This document shows positions 43,539 through 52,850 of a DNA stretch of 64,000 nt, piece after piece. The notes under the pieces are model-generated. The model did not search any database, was not told where the DNA came from, and worked only from the letters and a program-made list of their open reading frames with translations. The position numbers and the translations under genes are program-made. How positions within the stretch are numbered: position 1 is the first letter of the stretch; each line of letters starts with the position of its first letter. This DNA is from Clostridioides sp. (GTDB lineage: Bacteria; Bacillota; Clostridia; Peptostreptococcales; Peptostreptococcaceae). The stretch covers positions 1 through 64,000 of the forward strand of contig JAISJN010000008.1 of the NCBI GenBank assembly GCA_031261505.1. Reading direction: 5' to 3'.

Positions 43539-44102
43539 TCAATACTTTAGTAGATATTCTTTTGTGGTTTGATCCATATACTCTTTATACAGCTCCTCGC
43601 TATCTAACTCGTCTTCATATACCTGTTCTCCATAAACTTTTACGCTATCTAACTCATCTTCGCTATGATCTTCATACATATTCTCGCTATCAATCTCAAC
43701 CTCTTGAGTTTTTTCTGAGCTCAACTTATACGAGCATTTATTCAATAGAAGTAAAATTGCTGGTAAGATAAAATACTGTCTACTTCCTATAAATCCGAAT
43801 AGCACTGTCAAATATATAAATATATCGTTTATAAATAGAAATTTAAATCCTAAGATTCTCTTCTCTTCTGGATTTGAAAAACAAGCTCTTAACACTGCTA
43901 AGATAAAGTTTAAAACGCATAATGGCAATAGGACATAGCTGGTTATAATACCTATTACTCCGATGTATTCCATATACTCATTTGCATCATTTGTAATTAC
44001 AAACATAAATCCATGTAGATAACCAAATACACAGGCAACGATTCCTAGGACGCTCCCCATAGCCTGCGAATACCATTTCAAATAAGATGAGCGCATACGC
44101 AA
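43539..44102 (-). CDS. Hypothetical membrane protein with acidic tail
   Basis: A 187-residue protein with four membrane segments (near residues 15-35, 42-68, 85-108 and 108-120) and an Asp/Glu/Tyr-rich tail of about 60 residues containing two EDELDS units. I do not recognise a family. It is preceded on the same strand by a secreted repeat protein with an 88-base gap; the pair may be linked. Confidence 0.5.
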   Translation of the reverse strand: MRMRSSYLKWYSQAMGSVLGIVACVFGYLHGFMFVITNDANEYMEYIGVIGIITSYVLLPLCVLNFILAVLRACFSNPEEKRILGFKFLFINDIFIYLTVLFGFIGSRQYFILPAILLLLNKCSYKLSSEKTQEVEIDSENMYEDHSEDELDSVKVYGEQVYEDELDSEELYKEYMDQTTKEYLLKY

Positions 44103-44190
44103 TCCTCCAATTCTATAATGAATCTTTAATTCAATATATGCTTGTAGTCAAATTTGTATGTACCGATCTGTTTTTAATATATCTCTCAAG

Positions 44191-44919
44191 CTACTTTACT
44201 ACCACTTCTACTACAACGTTTTGCAGTTCACTGTTGTTTCTACTGTCTATTGCGATCTTAAGCTTAGTAGTCCCAGCCTTCTTGCCTATTAGAACCATTC
44301 CATCCAGGTCGGCAATACTCTTATCCTCAGATACTATATCGAGTTTTAGATCCTTCGAAAGTTTATCGGTTACCTCCCAGTACTTCTCGTAATCGCTGAT
44401 GTTCTTGTTTATAACACTCCTAAGGTCTACCTTGCTCCCGACCAATAGTCCAATCTTATTTAACTTTATCTTAAGCTTGTATTGATCATCTCTGTTTCCG
44501 ATAAAATTTAGGTCTGAATCAACCTTTATACCCCTTCGCTCCAGCTCTGATAGCACCTTGTCGTCTGTTAAGTAGTTGCTACCTAGATTAATCGAATCAC
44601 AGTCTTTGAGATCTTTCATTTCTTCTGGAAGTTTTTTGATAGCATTGTTCCAAAATACGAACTCATCTATGTTTTCCAGCAATGAGATTCCTTTTAAATC
44701 TTTGATATGTTCACCTGAGGCGTAGAATTCACCGTCAAGCGATTTTATTTTGTTTATAGTCATTTCATCAGCTGGTATGTATCTTTTTACAACTGTTCTT
44801 AAATTTGTATCTGGAAATATGTCCCTCAATTGATTTTCATTTAGAACCTTATCTGGCGCGTTTATCGGAGAAAGCACGGCTGCAGACAGCAAAAAAGGTA
44901 TTAAACTCTTTATAAACAT
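44191..44919 (-). CDS. Hypothetical exported protein with LRR-like and Ig-like parts
   Basis: A 242-residue protein with a signal peptide (residues 1-21). Residues 40-130 resemble internalin-type leucine-rich segments (SLDGEFYASGEHIKDLKGI, LLENIDEFVFWNNAIKKLP). Residues 145-242 are beta-rich and end in VVVEVVVK, like a bacterial Ig-like (Big) domain. No sortase signal is present, so it may be released or bind the wall through partners. Function unknown. Confidence 0.6.
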   Translation of the reverse strand: MFIKSLIPFLLSAAVLSPINAPDKVLNENQLRDIFPDTNLRTVVKRYIPADEMTINKIKSLDGEFYASGEHIKDLKGISLLENIDEFVFWNNAIKKLPEEMKDLKDCDSINLGSNYLTDDKVLSELERRGIKVDSDLNFIGNRDDQYKLKIKLNKIGLLVGSKVDLRSVINKNISDYEKYWEVTDKLSKDLKLDIVSEDKSIADLDGMVLIGKKAGTTKLKIAIDSRNNSELQNVVVEVVVK

Positions 44920-45285
44920 AAAAACCCCCCATAAAATATTATTTACAGAAATTCAGTCTCATCTAAGTTAACTTATTCTCTATAATAACAATTTCTATGA
45001 CGGAGTTCCTATTCCTTGCTGTCTAGTATCAGTTTCGTCCACTTTATTCTTTGAAATAAATATAAATTTCTACTATTAAATCTAATATACGTTGTTTAAA
45101 TTGTGGAATCACTCGTTCAATGTTGATTGAGCGATTTCAGTGGAAGATTATGCCCCACAAAATTGAGCGATCGCAGAATATATCTTGTTTTAATCTATGT
45201 CGAAATCGCTCATCATGAAAGAAAGATTTAATTACTTAAATTGCAATAATAAGTTTAAAACAATAATTTAATGAATCGACTACGT
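44920..45285. other. Gene-free stretch with a repeat-like fragment
   Basis: 45120-45215 has GATTGAGCGATTTCAGTGG, CCCCACAAAATTGAGCGAT and GAAATCGCTCATCAT, weakly matching the left half of the dispersed family and able to form a hairpin (GATTTCAGTGG...CCCCAC). No ORF is supported. Confidence 0.4.
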
Positions 45286-45334
45286 AAATAAAAATATGCA
45301 CCCACCTATTACGATGAGTGCATATTTTTATTTT
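45286..45334. terminator. Strong hairpin terminator
   Basis: Perfect 16-base arms (45286-45301 and 45318-45333) with A-rich and T-rich sides. On the - strand it follows the HesB-like gene. Confidence 0.9.
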
Positions 45335-45425
45335 AAATCCGATATCCTACTTAAATCGTAGAATCTATTGAGTCTTGATTAAGCTACCTGGTTCTGACTA
45401 TACTCAGAAACTAGATAGACAATTT

Positions 45426-45746
45426 TTAGTGGCAACCACCAGAGCAACCAGAGCATCCGCCTTCTTGTCCTTGCATGCTTTCTGGTATAACTCTGAATCC
45501 GTATCCTACATCTTCAATTACCATATCACCAAATTTATCGAAGTCCTCTTTGCTCATTACGAAGCTTAGTCCATCTATTTCATAATTTAGGTCCTCATCC
45601 TTCTTAGTGTCTAAAGCTAGTCCGAAAGCAGGCCCACAGCAGCTCGATCCTTCAAAGTATACTCTGATACTTGATGGTTTGTCTTGATTATCCGCCATTA
45701 TATTTTTTAAAGTTGTTATAGCTGTTTCTGGTAATGTTACTTTCAT
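45426..45746 (-). CDS. HesB/IscA-like iron-sulfur domain protein
   Basis: A 106-residue protein of the HesB/IscA fold. The usual A-type cysteines are replaced by SCCGPAFGLALD (Cys31-Cys32) and a C-terminal GGCSGCSGGCH cluster, the layout of the HesB-like proteins often encoded with selenocysteine in anaerobes; this one uses cysteine throughout. It could bind an Fe-S cluster or metal. It is monocistronic. Confidence 0.8.
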   Translation of the reverse strand: MKVTLPETAITTLKNIMADNQDKPSSIRVYFEGSSCCGPAFGLALDTKKDEDLNYEIDGLSFVMSKEDFDKFGDMVIEDVGYGFRVIPESMQGQEGGCSGCSGGCH

Positions 45747-46144
45747 GATATCATCCCTTCAAAAATGTTTTCTATAGTGAATAGTAATCATATGTTAACG
45801 AATCTCAAATGAAAACAAATATACATTACATCTTCGACTATGATATCATTATATCATATAAATTTGTGAATTCTACCAAAAATGCTTCTCTTTTTATATT
45901 ATTTAATAATTTATGCCAACCTGTAGAGCTATTAGATATCTTTCTTATTATAGGCATACTTGTAATCATGCCTTTCTTTCCTTGAACATAAATATAATAT
46001 TTTATGTTTATACTCTTATACCTAGATATTTCAACATATTCAAATTATATATTTATCAAATGTCAGTGTATATTCAGTTGGATTTTATTTTTTCATCGCA
46101 AGATGATATAATGGTTATATAGATTGTATGGAGGTGGGAGAGCT
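45747..46144. other. Intergenic region before the recombinase gene
   Basis: TATAAT at 46106-46111 has TTTATT 17 bases upstream, a weak promoter for the recombinase. The rest is AT-rich without supported features. I saw no direct repeat that would mark an attachment site. Confidence 0.4.
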
Positions 46145-47260
46145 ATGGCGAGCGTATTTATCAGAAAAAGAAATAAGAACTATGTAGTGTACTTTGAATA
46201 TACAGATCCGAGTACTTCTAAAAGAGCGCAAAAAAGCATGGGGTCCTATGGAAAGAAGAAGGATGCAAATAGGCGCGTGGTAGATTTAAAACACAATCTT
46301 ATATCTGGCGAACCAGTTTTTAATGGAGTTGATTTTGCTACATTGATAAAACGTTATCTCGACTATAGGAAAATAAATCTCTCTATTTCTACATATAACT
46401 ATTATACCAGAATATCCGACAAATACATAATTCCGACTTTAGGCGAGGTTAAATTGGATGAGTTGACATATGATGATATAGATGATTACATACATAAACA
46501 AAGATCCTCGCTTAGTTCTAAAACTTTAGAGACACATTTAAATATTATTAAACCAGCTTTGGATTACGCGGTTGATACATCCTTGATTAAATCGAATCCA
46601 GCTAAATATATGAAATTGTCCAACTCAAGTTCTGATAAGAATAGCAGAATCGTCCAGGATAAGGATGAGATTGTAAATTTATTGAAGGAAGCTAGAGGTA
46701 CAAAACTTGAGCTGCCACTCTACCTCGCAAGTGGGGCTGGCTTAAAGCTATCCGAAATACTCGGGCTCACTTGGGATAATATAGATTTTAAAAATAAAAA
46801 ATTGAATATAGACAAGGTCGTCGTGAGAGAAAACGGTACCGTAATCTTGAAAGAGCCTCGATCTAATAGCATAATAAGAACCATCTACTTGTCTAAATCG
46901 CTTATATCTATCCTTAGAGACAAGAAAGACAATACCGATTTTTTATATAAAACTGGCAAACGCAGTTTGAGACATAATTTAATACTTCACGATATAGATG
47001 GAAATCCGATAGCCGAGGATGTCATAAGTAGGAGGTTGAGTGAATTTATAAAGAGGAATTCACTACCACACATAACTTTTCAAGGTCTAAGGCATTTTTA
47101 TGTTAATTTATTGATTGAGTCGGAGGTGTCGATAAGCACGATTTCAAAGCTTATCGGTCATTCGAACGTATCTACTACGATAAAAATGTACTCTCCTCTG
47201 CTTGAAAAAAATGAGGATATAGGAGATATCAGTGAAAAGATATTTAGCGAGATGTTCTAG
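46145..47260 (+). CDS. Tyrosine recombinase/integrase with substituted catalytic residues
   Basis: A 371-residue phage-type integrase: arm-binding N-terminus (1-60), SAM-like core-binding domain (62-150), catalytic domain (170-371). GHSNVSTT (His339) and Tyr349 (KMYS) are present, as is Arg316 (GLRH). The first catalytic arginine, normally GLR-x2-E, is lysine here (GLKLSE, Lys201), and the box II histidine is glutamine (Gln313 in FQGLRH). Activity is doubtful. GGAGG precedes ATG 46145; the in-frame TTG at 46124 is unlikely. No excisionase or element gene flanks it. Confidence 0.8.
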   Translation: MASVFIRKRNKNYVVYFEYTDPSTSKRAQKSMGSYGKKKDANRRVVDLKHNLISGEPVFNGVDFATLIKRYLDYRKINLSISTYNYYTRISDKYIIPTLGEVKLDELTYDDIDDYIHKQRSSLSSKTLETHLNIIKPALDYAVDTSLIKSNPAKYMKLSNSSSDKNSRIVQDKDEIVNLLKEARGTKLELPLYLASGAGLKLSEILGLTWDNIDFKNKKLNIDKVVVRENGTVILKEPRSNSIIRTIYLSKSLISILRDKKDNTDFLYKTGKRSLRHNLILHDIDGNPIAEDVISRRLSEFIKRNSLPHITFQGLRHFYVNLLIESEVSISTISKLIGHSNVSTTIKMYSPLLEKNEDIGDISEKIFSEMF

Positions 47261-47273
47261 ACGTCTGTTAACT

Positions 47274-47318
47274 AAAACGAGAGCTGCCGACAATCAATAT
47301 ATAGGTAGCTCTCGTTTT
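47274..47318 (+). terminator. Terminator of the recombinase gene
   Basis: AAAACGAGAGCT (47274-47285) pairs with AGCTCTCGTTTT (47307-47318). Confidence 0.9.
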
Positions 47319-47486
47319 ATCTCTAAAGTAACTGCAGAAGTAGAATTATCTATGTTTTACGCAATTTGGTTATTGAATTTTAGTTGCTAATAATTATATT
47401 ATGTTAATTGTTTATATTATTCAATCTTTGTACTCATGCTTATTCTAATCAATTTCTTCTTATTAAACCTTATTACTCATGCTATA

Positions 47487-47756
47487 CTAATTCATTTCCT
47501 TTTCTTGTACCTTCTTACTTATATTCATGATCGATTGGATAAACTCTGAGCATTCATCACTGTAATCCTTGTTCTCGAGATGTTTTACGGCGTTTTGTAC
47601 GACTTCTTCCTCTCTTCCGCCCTGAAAGATTGGCATCTCGTTTTCTTCTTTGAATTTTGCAATTTCAACAGCCAAATTCAACCTCGCTTCAAACAGATTT
47701 ACGATTTCTGAATCTATTTCATCTATCTTTTTTCTAAGTGAATCTAAATTTTTCAT
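47487..47756 (-). CDS. Chorismate mutase (AroQ type)
   Basis: An 89-residue all-helical mutase that converts chorismate to prephenate for Phe and Tyr. LRKKIDEIDSEIVNLFEARL with Arg and Lys contacts and a GREEEVV helix are the AroQ hallmarks. A monofunctional enzyme, not fused to prephenate dehydratase. AGGGGG precedes the ATG. Last gene of the aroB-aroA-aroC run, 110 bases after aroC. Confidence 0.9.
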   Translation of the reverse strand: MKNLDSLRKKIDEIDSEIVNLFEARLNLAVEIAKFKEENEMPIFQGGREEEVVQNAVKHLENKDYSDECSEFIQSIMNISKKVQEKEMN

Positions 47757-47866
47757 TTTTACCCCCTGATTTTAAATGCAAATACCCATAAATTAAAATT
47801 CTGACCAATACTTGTAGCAATGTGTGTCGTCATCTTTATCAAGTTTTGAATTTATCTAGTCTTAAA

Positions 47867-48952
47867 TTATCTCGTCAAGTCGTATACTGCTATTGCACTC
47901 ATAGCCTCTATTACCGGTATAATCCTAGGGATTATGCAAGGGTCGTGTCTTCCACGTACGCTCAACTGCTCGTCTTCCATCTTATTTATATTCACGCTAC
48001 CCTGCTCTATTCCGATAGATGGGGTAGGTTTAACAGCCACTCGAAATACTATGGGCATGCCATTTGAAATTCCACCGAGCACACCACCGTTGTTATTCGT
48101 CCTAGTCTTTACACAGTCTCCGTCCATATAAAAATCATCGTTGCATTCTGATCCCCTCATCTTGGCTACCTCAAATCCAGCTCCAAATTCTATCCCCTTT
48201 ACCGCTGGGACTGAAAACATCAGATGTGAGATGGTAGATTCAATCGAGTCGAAATACGGGTCGCCAACACCTGCTTTCATTCCTAGTACAGCACATTCTA
48301 CCACTCCTCCAACAGAGTCTAGACCAGACTTAGCACTCTCTATAGCTTCCTTGGCTAGATTCGTCTTGGGTTTATCTATGAATGGTAGTTCTTCGTATTT
48401 TAATTTTTCAAATAGCTCTATATTTTTTTCAATGCTATTTTCTAAATAGTTGAAATCTAAATCTTCTACCTCTCCAATCGATTTGACGTGAGCAGCTATG
48501 TATACACCTTCTCTTTTTAATATCTGTTTAAATACCGCTCCACAAAATACTATGGGTGCAGTTAGTCTTCCAGAAAATTGTCCTCCACCTCTATAGTCGT
48601 TAAAACCCTTGTATTTCACATATCCGGTGTAGTCTGCATGACCCGGTCTCATTAAATCCTTTGTTCTACTGTAGTCCTTTGAATTTGTATCGCTATTTCG
48701 TATCAGCGCACATATAGGAGTTCCAGTTGTCCTCCCGTTGAAATACCCGCTTACTATTTCTGGCTTGTCGGATTCTTTTCTAGCTGTAGTCAAGCTGCTT
48801 TTTCCGGGAGCGCGCCTGGACATTTCAAAATCTATCTCTTCAAAATCTATTTCTACACCTGGCTTTATTCCGTCTATCACTATTCCGATAGATTCTCCGT
48901 GTGACTCGCCAAATATAGATATCTTTATATTATTTCCCCAGGTTCCACTCAT
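47867..48952 (-). CDS. aroC: Chorismate synthase
   Basis: A 361-residue FMN-dependent lyase that forms chorismate from EPSP. MSGTWGNNIKISIFGESHG, RPGHADYTG and GRHDPCIIPR are the three family signatures. Its start overlaps the 3' end of aroA by 23 bases. Length is normal. Confidence 0.96.
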   Translation of the reverse strand: MSGTWGNNIKISIFGESHGESIGIVIDGIKPGVEIDFEEIDFEMSRRAPGKSSLTTARKESDKPEIVSGYFNGRTTGTPICALIRNSDTNSKDYSRTKDLMRPGHADYTGYVKYKGFNDYRGGGQFSGRLTAPIVFCGAVFKQILKREGVYIAAHVKSIGEVEDLDFNYLENSIEKNIELFEKLKYEELPFIDKPKTNLAKEAIESAKSGLDSVGGVVECAVLGMKAGVGDPYFDSIESTISHLMFSVPAVKGIEFGAGFEVAKMRGSECNDDFYMDGDCVKTRTNNNGGVLGGISNGMPIVFRVAVKPTPSIGIEQGSVNINKMEDEQLSVRGRHDPCIIPRIIPVIEAMSAIAVYDLTR

Positions 48953-50213
48953 GGAATATACCCCCTAGCTTTTTAAAATCCTCATAAAATTTTGGATATG
49001 ATTTCTTTACTGACTCAGCAGACTTTAATACGACTGGTTCTTCGCAAAACGCCGAGGCTATTGCAAGCATCATCGCTATTCTATGGTCGTCGTGACTCCA
49101 AACTTCAACGCCACCCCTCAATTTATTAACTCCTCTTATTACAAGAGAATCCTCGTCTATTTGGACGTCTGCTCCTAACTTACCTAGTTCCATGTATATG
49201 GCGGCTAATCTATCGCTTTCCTTTAACCTAAGCCTTGATGCATTCACAATCTTAGTCATTCCACTTGACAGAGACGCTACGAAGGCAATCTCTGGTACGA
49301 CGTCTGGAAGTTGAGATACATCTACTGTATTGTAAGTCTCAGTAATCAATGATTCAAATACCTCAGCTACAATTTTATCTCCCTGCAAGCTGTCTTCATT
49401 TAATCCAGAAACTTCGATATCTGAGCCTAATGCTCTAGCCGACATGAAAAATGCAGCTTGAGAGTAATCGCCTTCAACTTTAACTTCTGTAGATATATAT
49501 CTCTGGTTTCCCTTTATAAATATTTTCGGATAGTCAATGTCGATATCTACTCCAAATCTCTTTAAAGCTTCAATCGTCATATCCACATACGATCTTGATT
49601 CTAATTTAGTAGTTATCTCTATTTCGGAATCACCGTCCAGTAGAGGCAATGAAAAAAGAAGACCTGAGATAAACTGTGAACTAATATCTCCCCTTATATA
49701 GATTTTACCAGGTGATAGATTTCCTTCCACTCTCAGGTCCATTTTTTCTTCATCGTACGAATACGTGATTTTCTGACTGTCAAATATATCATAATATGGT
49801 TTAAGAGGTCTAGTATGCAGCCTTCCCTCACCTATAAATCTAGCCTTAAGTTCAAGTGCTGAAAATACTGGTATTAAAAATCTAAGCGTGGAGCCTGACT
49901 CATTACAGTCTACGAGATTTATATCAGATGTTTTTCTAGGTATTTCTTTTATATCAGGTTTTTCTCTAAGTTCACTAACATCTTTGTTAGCCCTTCCCTT
50001 TACTTTAACTGTATTGCCATCTATTTCGATATCCGCCCCAGCTACCTTCATCGCGTCTATAGTAGCGGATATGTCATCTGAAAGTTCAACGTTTCTTATC
50101 TTTGAAATACCATCAGCCAGCGAAGCACATATTATAAGTCTATGTGCCATGCTCTTAGACGGAGGTACAGTTATACTGCCATTTAGTTTAGAAGGATAAA
50201 TTTTAATATCCAC
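48930..50213 (-). CDS. aroA: 3-phosphoshikimate 1-carboxyvinyltransferase (EPSP synthase)
   Basis: A 427-residue enzyme that joins shikimate-3-phosphate and PEP. LNGSITVPPSKSMAHR, NESGSTLRFLIPV and RLRLKESDRLAA are the signatures. The start is GTG at 50213 with GGTGG upstream. It follows aroB by 33 bases and overlaps aroC. Confidence 0.95.
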   Translation of the reverse strand: MDIKIYPSKLNGSITVPPSKSMAHRLIICASLADGISKIRNVELSDDISATIDAMKVAGADIEIDGNTVKVKGRANKDVSELREKPDIKEIPRKTSDINLVDCNESGSTLRFLIPVFSALELKARFIGEGRLHTRPLKPYYDIFDSQKITYSYDEEKMDLRVEGNLSPGKIYIRGDISSQFISGLLFSLPLLDGDSEIEITTKLESRSYVDMTIEALKRFGVDIDIDYPKIFIKGNQRYISTEVKVEGDYSQAAFFMSARALGSDIEVSGLNEDSLQGDKIVAEVFESLITETYNTVDVSQLPDVVPEIAFVASLSSGMTKIVNASRLRLKESDRLAAIYMELGKLGADVQIDEDSLVIRGVNKLRGGVEVWSHDDHRIAMMLAIASAFCEEPVVLKSAESVKKSYPKFYEDFKKLGGIFHEWNLGK

Positions 50214-50246
50214 TGCTCCACCACCTTAAATTTTTCTGAATTAATC

Positions 50247-51311
50247 TTAATCGGACTCTTTTTCAAAGAAAGTTGAATCGCTCTCGTGCAAAAATCCACT
50301 TCCTATCTCTTTTAAGAGGACTACCTTTAACTTCGAACCTAGGTTCTTCTTATCCCTCTTAATAAACTCAATTAAGTCCTTCATATCTACGTCGATATCG
50401 TATGGAAGTCCCTTGTCAGCCAGTATCTTTTTTAACTTTTCAGCTGTGCCAGCCTTCGTAAGGCCTCTGTCCTCGCTGATTTTTGTTATATTGTACATAC
50501 CTATTGCGACGGCTTCACCATGTGTATACATCTCGTAATCGTAATATTTCTCAATCGCATGTCCAATTGTATGACCGAAGTTAAGAAGCATCCTATCTCC
50601 CATATCCCTCTCGTCATTTTCTACTAGATCTCTCTTTATGCCACAACAGCGGTAGATTATATCGCTTATCGACTCCATTATCTCATGTCTACCATTCATT
50701 TTATATAGCATTTCAAATAGTTTTTCATCTTTTATGCATCCGTATTTAATGACTTCTGCCATTCCATCTGTGAAAAATTTATCTGGTAGAGTGTATAATA
50801 CATCTGGGTCGATAAAAACTCCCTTTGGTTGATAAAAACTTCCGACGAGATTTTTACCTCCTTCTAGGTTTACTCCGACCTTTCCTCCTACCGAACTGTC
50901 AACTTGAGCTAGAAGCGTAGTAGGAACGTGTACATATGGTACACCCCTCATAAATGACGAGGCTACAAATCCACATATATCGCCTATGACCCCACCGCCT
51001 AATGCTATTAAAATATCTGTGCGGGTAAGTTCAAAATCGATTAACCTATTGTATATCTTTGGAAGAGTTCCTAGACTCTTTGTAGACTCTCCTGGTTTTA
51101 ATATTATAATATCCACCTGGTAATTATGTTTAATCAACGCTGTCTCGACAATGGCAGAGTACTTTTTATCTACATTTTCATCTGTTATTATCACTGCCTT
51201 TTCACATGGATGAACTTTTCTTATCAATTCTCCGATGTTGTTTAATAATCCACTTTCTATTGAAATCTGATAACTTTTTTCTTTTAAATTTACATTCAAT
51301 TTTTTTCTCAT
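50247..51311 (-). CDS. aroB: 3-dehydroquinate synthase
   Basis: A 354-residue NAD- and metal-dependent enzyme that forms 3-dehydroquinate from DAHP. ALGGGVIGDICGFVASSF, PTTLLAQVDSSVGGK and FGHTIGHAIEKY (metal ligands) are present. AGGTGA precedes ATG 51311. The frame is open to 51353 only through an adjacent dispersed repeat. First gene of the aro run. Confidence 0.95.
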   Translation of the reverse strand: MRKKLNVNLKEKSYQISIESGLLNNIGELIRKVHPCEKAVIITDENVDKKYSAIVETALIKHNYQVDIIILKPGESTKSLGTLPKIYNRLIDFELTRTDILIALGGGVIGDICGFVASSFMRGVPYVHVPTTLLAQVDSSVGGKVGVNLEGGKNLVGSFYQPKGVFIDPDVLYTLPDKFFTDGMAEVIKYGCIKDEKLFEMLYKMNGRHEIMESISDIIYRCCGIKRDLVENDERDMGDRMLLNFGHTIGHAIEKYYDYEMYTHGEAVAIGMYNITKISEDRGLTKAGTAEKLKKILADKGLPYDIDVDMKDLIEFIKRDKKNLGSKLKVVLLKEIGSGFLHESDSTFFEKESD

Positions 51312-51329
51312 ATAAATCACCTGCTCTCC

Positions 51330-51413
51330 ATTATGACTTGAGAAAAACGGCACCCACCTATATGGTGGGCGCTGTTCTCATTTCGGTGTGGGTACATCCT
51401 ACACCACGTAATC
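51330..51413 (-). repeat. Dispersed repeat, near-complete reverse copy in the aroB leader
   Basis: On the + strand ATGACTTGAGAAAAACGG, core CACCCACCTATATGGTGGGCG, TTCTCATTTCGGTG and the hairpin GTGTGGG...CCTACAC, ending ACGTAATCA. It reads in the opposite orientation to most copies and lies immediately upstream of aroB. Confidence 0.7.
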
Positions 51414-51454
51414 AGTATTTAATTTTAGCAATATTAATTTAAATCGCTACTGTT

Positions 51455-52756
51455 CTATCCGCATATTCTAAACACTATGACCCCTATAATCACGGCTGGA
51501 ATCGTCGTGATCACCATGGACCATAAAGCGGCTTTTTTATCCATTGCTAGTATTGGGAACAAGGCATCTCCGTCTTGTGATATCGCATTTGCTATCAATG
51601 CCGCAAGAGGAACACTTCCCTTTAGGTATAAGGACATAAGTAGTATTTGGATTCCACATCCTGGGATTAACCCAAGACCTGCACCTATGAATACACTTAT
51701 TATACCTGTTGAAAGTACTAGGTTTACAAGTTGTTTATCCCCACCAAGTACAAATATTATAACATCGTACGCAATATATGCGATGAATATCCAAGTTATT
51801 ACGAATGAGATATCACCGACGCTGTGAATCAACAGCTCTCTAAATGAATGTTTTTTATTCTCATGCTCGTGTACATTCTCATCTTTAAATACTTTCCTAA
51901 ATGCTATCATATATATAATTGAAAATACTATTCCAATTACAGATATTATTTCTTCTAGGCTGTGTAGTGAACTGATAAACGGAGACTCTATGCCTGAATG
52001 TGCGATCAGCATAAATAGGAATCCTATAATTATAGTTCCGATGTAGACCTTATAGCCTATACCGTGAGTGAGTATATACGCTAGAGTTGATGAATTTCCA
52101 TGTTCGTGAGCAAGTTCTTCGATATTTGAAATACTACAGTACTCTGTTACGAGCTTGCATTTTTTATCCTTCTTATCGCAGTTGTTCTTGCTATAACCAT
52201 CTGTACAGCATTTTTTTCCTTGTTTGACGTGTTTATGAATATCTAAACTCTGTTCGCCGTCCTTATGCGCTCCATGTTGGTGTCCCTCATGATTGTCTTT
52301 GTGTATATGAACATTGTTTTTTCTGTAGTACTCTTCAATACTTATTTTTTGTTTTCCTATTCCTAATTTTTCACTAAGTTTTAATATATCTACTAGATAA
52401 CCTGTCACGACCCCTGTCACAAACAGTATCGCCATTACAAAGAAGAACAGCTTTAGGTTTGAAGACATAAGCACAAACGAGGCATCTCCTAAACTAGCTA
52501 TCAAACTCGCGATTATCGTTCCAAAACTCAAATCGCCACTTACGTATAACGGTACAATTGCTATGGTTCCGCCACAACCCGGTATCGCTCCAACCACTGC
52601 ACCAAACAACGGCTGCAACCTTCTATGTTCTGATAGAATCTGTGCAAATTTTCCACTCGATGCGTGATTGACATACTCAAATAAAAGTATGAAAAAACCA
52701 ATCATTGTACCAATGTGTAAAAAGGATTCTTCAGATGCTGATATTATAAACTCCAT
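51455..52756 (-). CDS. Putative metal exporter (ArsP_2/DUF2899 family)
   Basis: A 433-residue protein with about ten membrane helices in two halves. Each half holds a copy of the same signature: GAIPGCGGTIAI (near 57) and GLIPGCGIQILL (near 359). The central loop (residues 145-225) is rich in His, Cys and Lys (HKDNHEGHQHGAHKD, GKKCCTDGYSKNNC), consistent with binding a soft or transition metal. The family is annotated as putative manganese or arsenic transporter. No riboswitch is evident upstream. Confidence 0.8.
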   Translation of the reverse strand: MEFIISASEESFLHIGTMIGFFILLFEYVNHASSGKFAQILSEHRRLQPLFGAVVGAIPGCGGTIAIVPLYVSGDLSFGTIIASLIASLGDASFVLMSSNLKLFFFVMAILFVTGVVTGYLVDILKLSEKLGIGKQKISIEEYYRKNNVHIHKDNHEGHQHGAHKDGEQSLDIHKHVKQGKKCCTDGYSKNNCDKKDKKCKLVTEYCSISNIEELAHEHGNSSTLAYILTHGIGYKVYIGTIIIGFLFMLIAHSGIESPFISSLHSLEEIISVIGIVFSIIYMIAFRKVFKDENVHEHENKKHSFRELLIHSVGDISFVITWIFIAYIAYDVIIFVLGGDKQLVNLVLSTGIISVFIGAGLGLIPGCGIQILLMSLYLKGSVPLAALIANAISQDGDALFPILAMDKKAALWSMVITTIPAVIIGVIVFRICG

Positions 52757-52850
52757 AATATCATCTCCTATCCATTTTCTTTTGTATTAATTTTTTCTCT
52801 TATTGTTTTTCACATTAATTTCTTTACATATACAGAACTTGCTAATGTAT

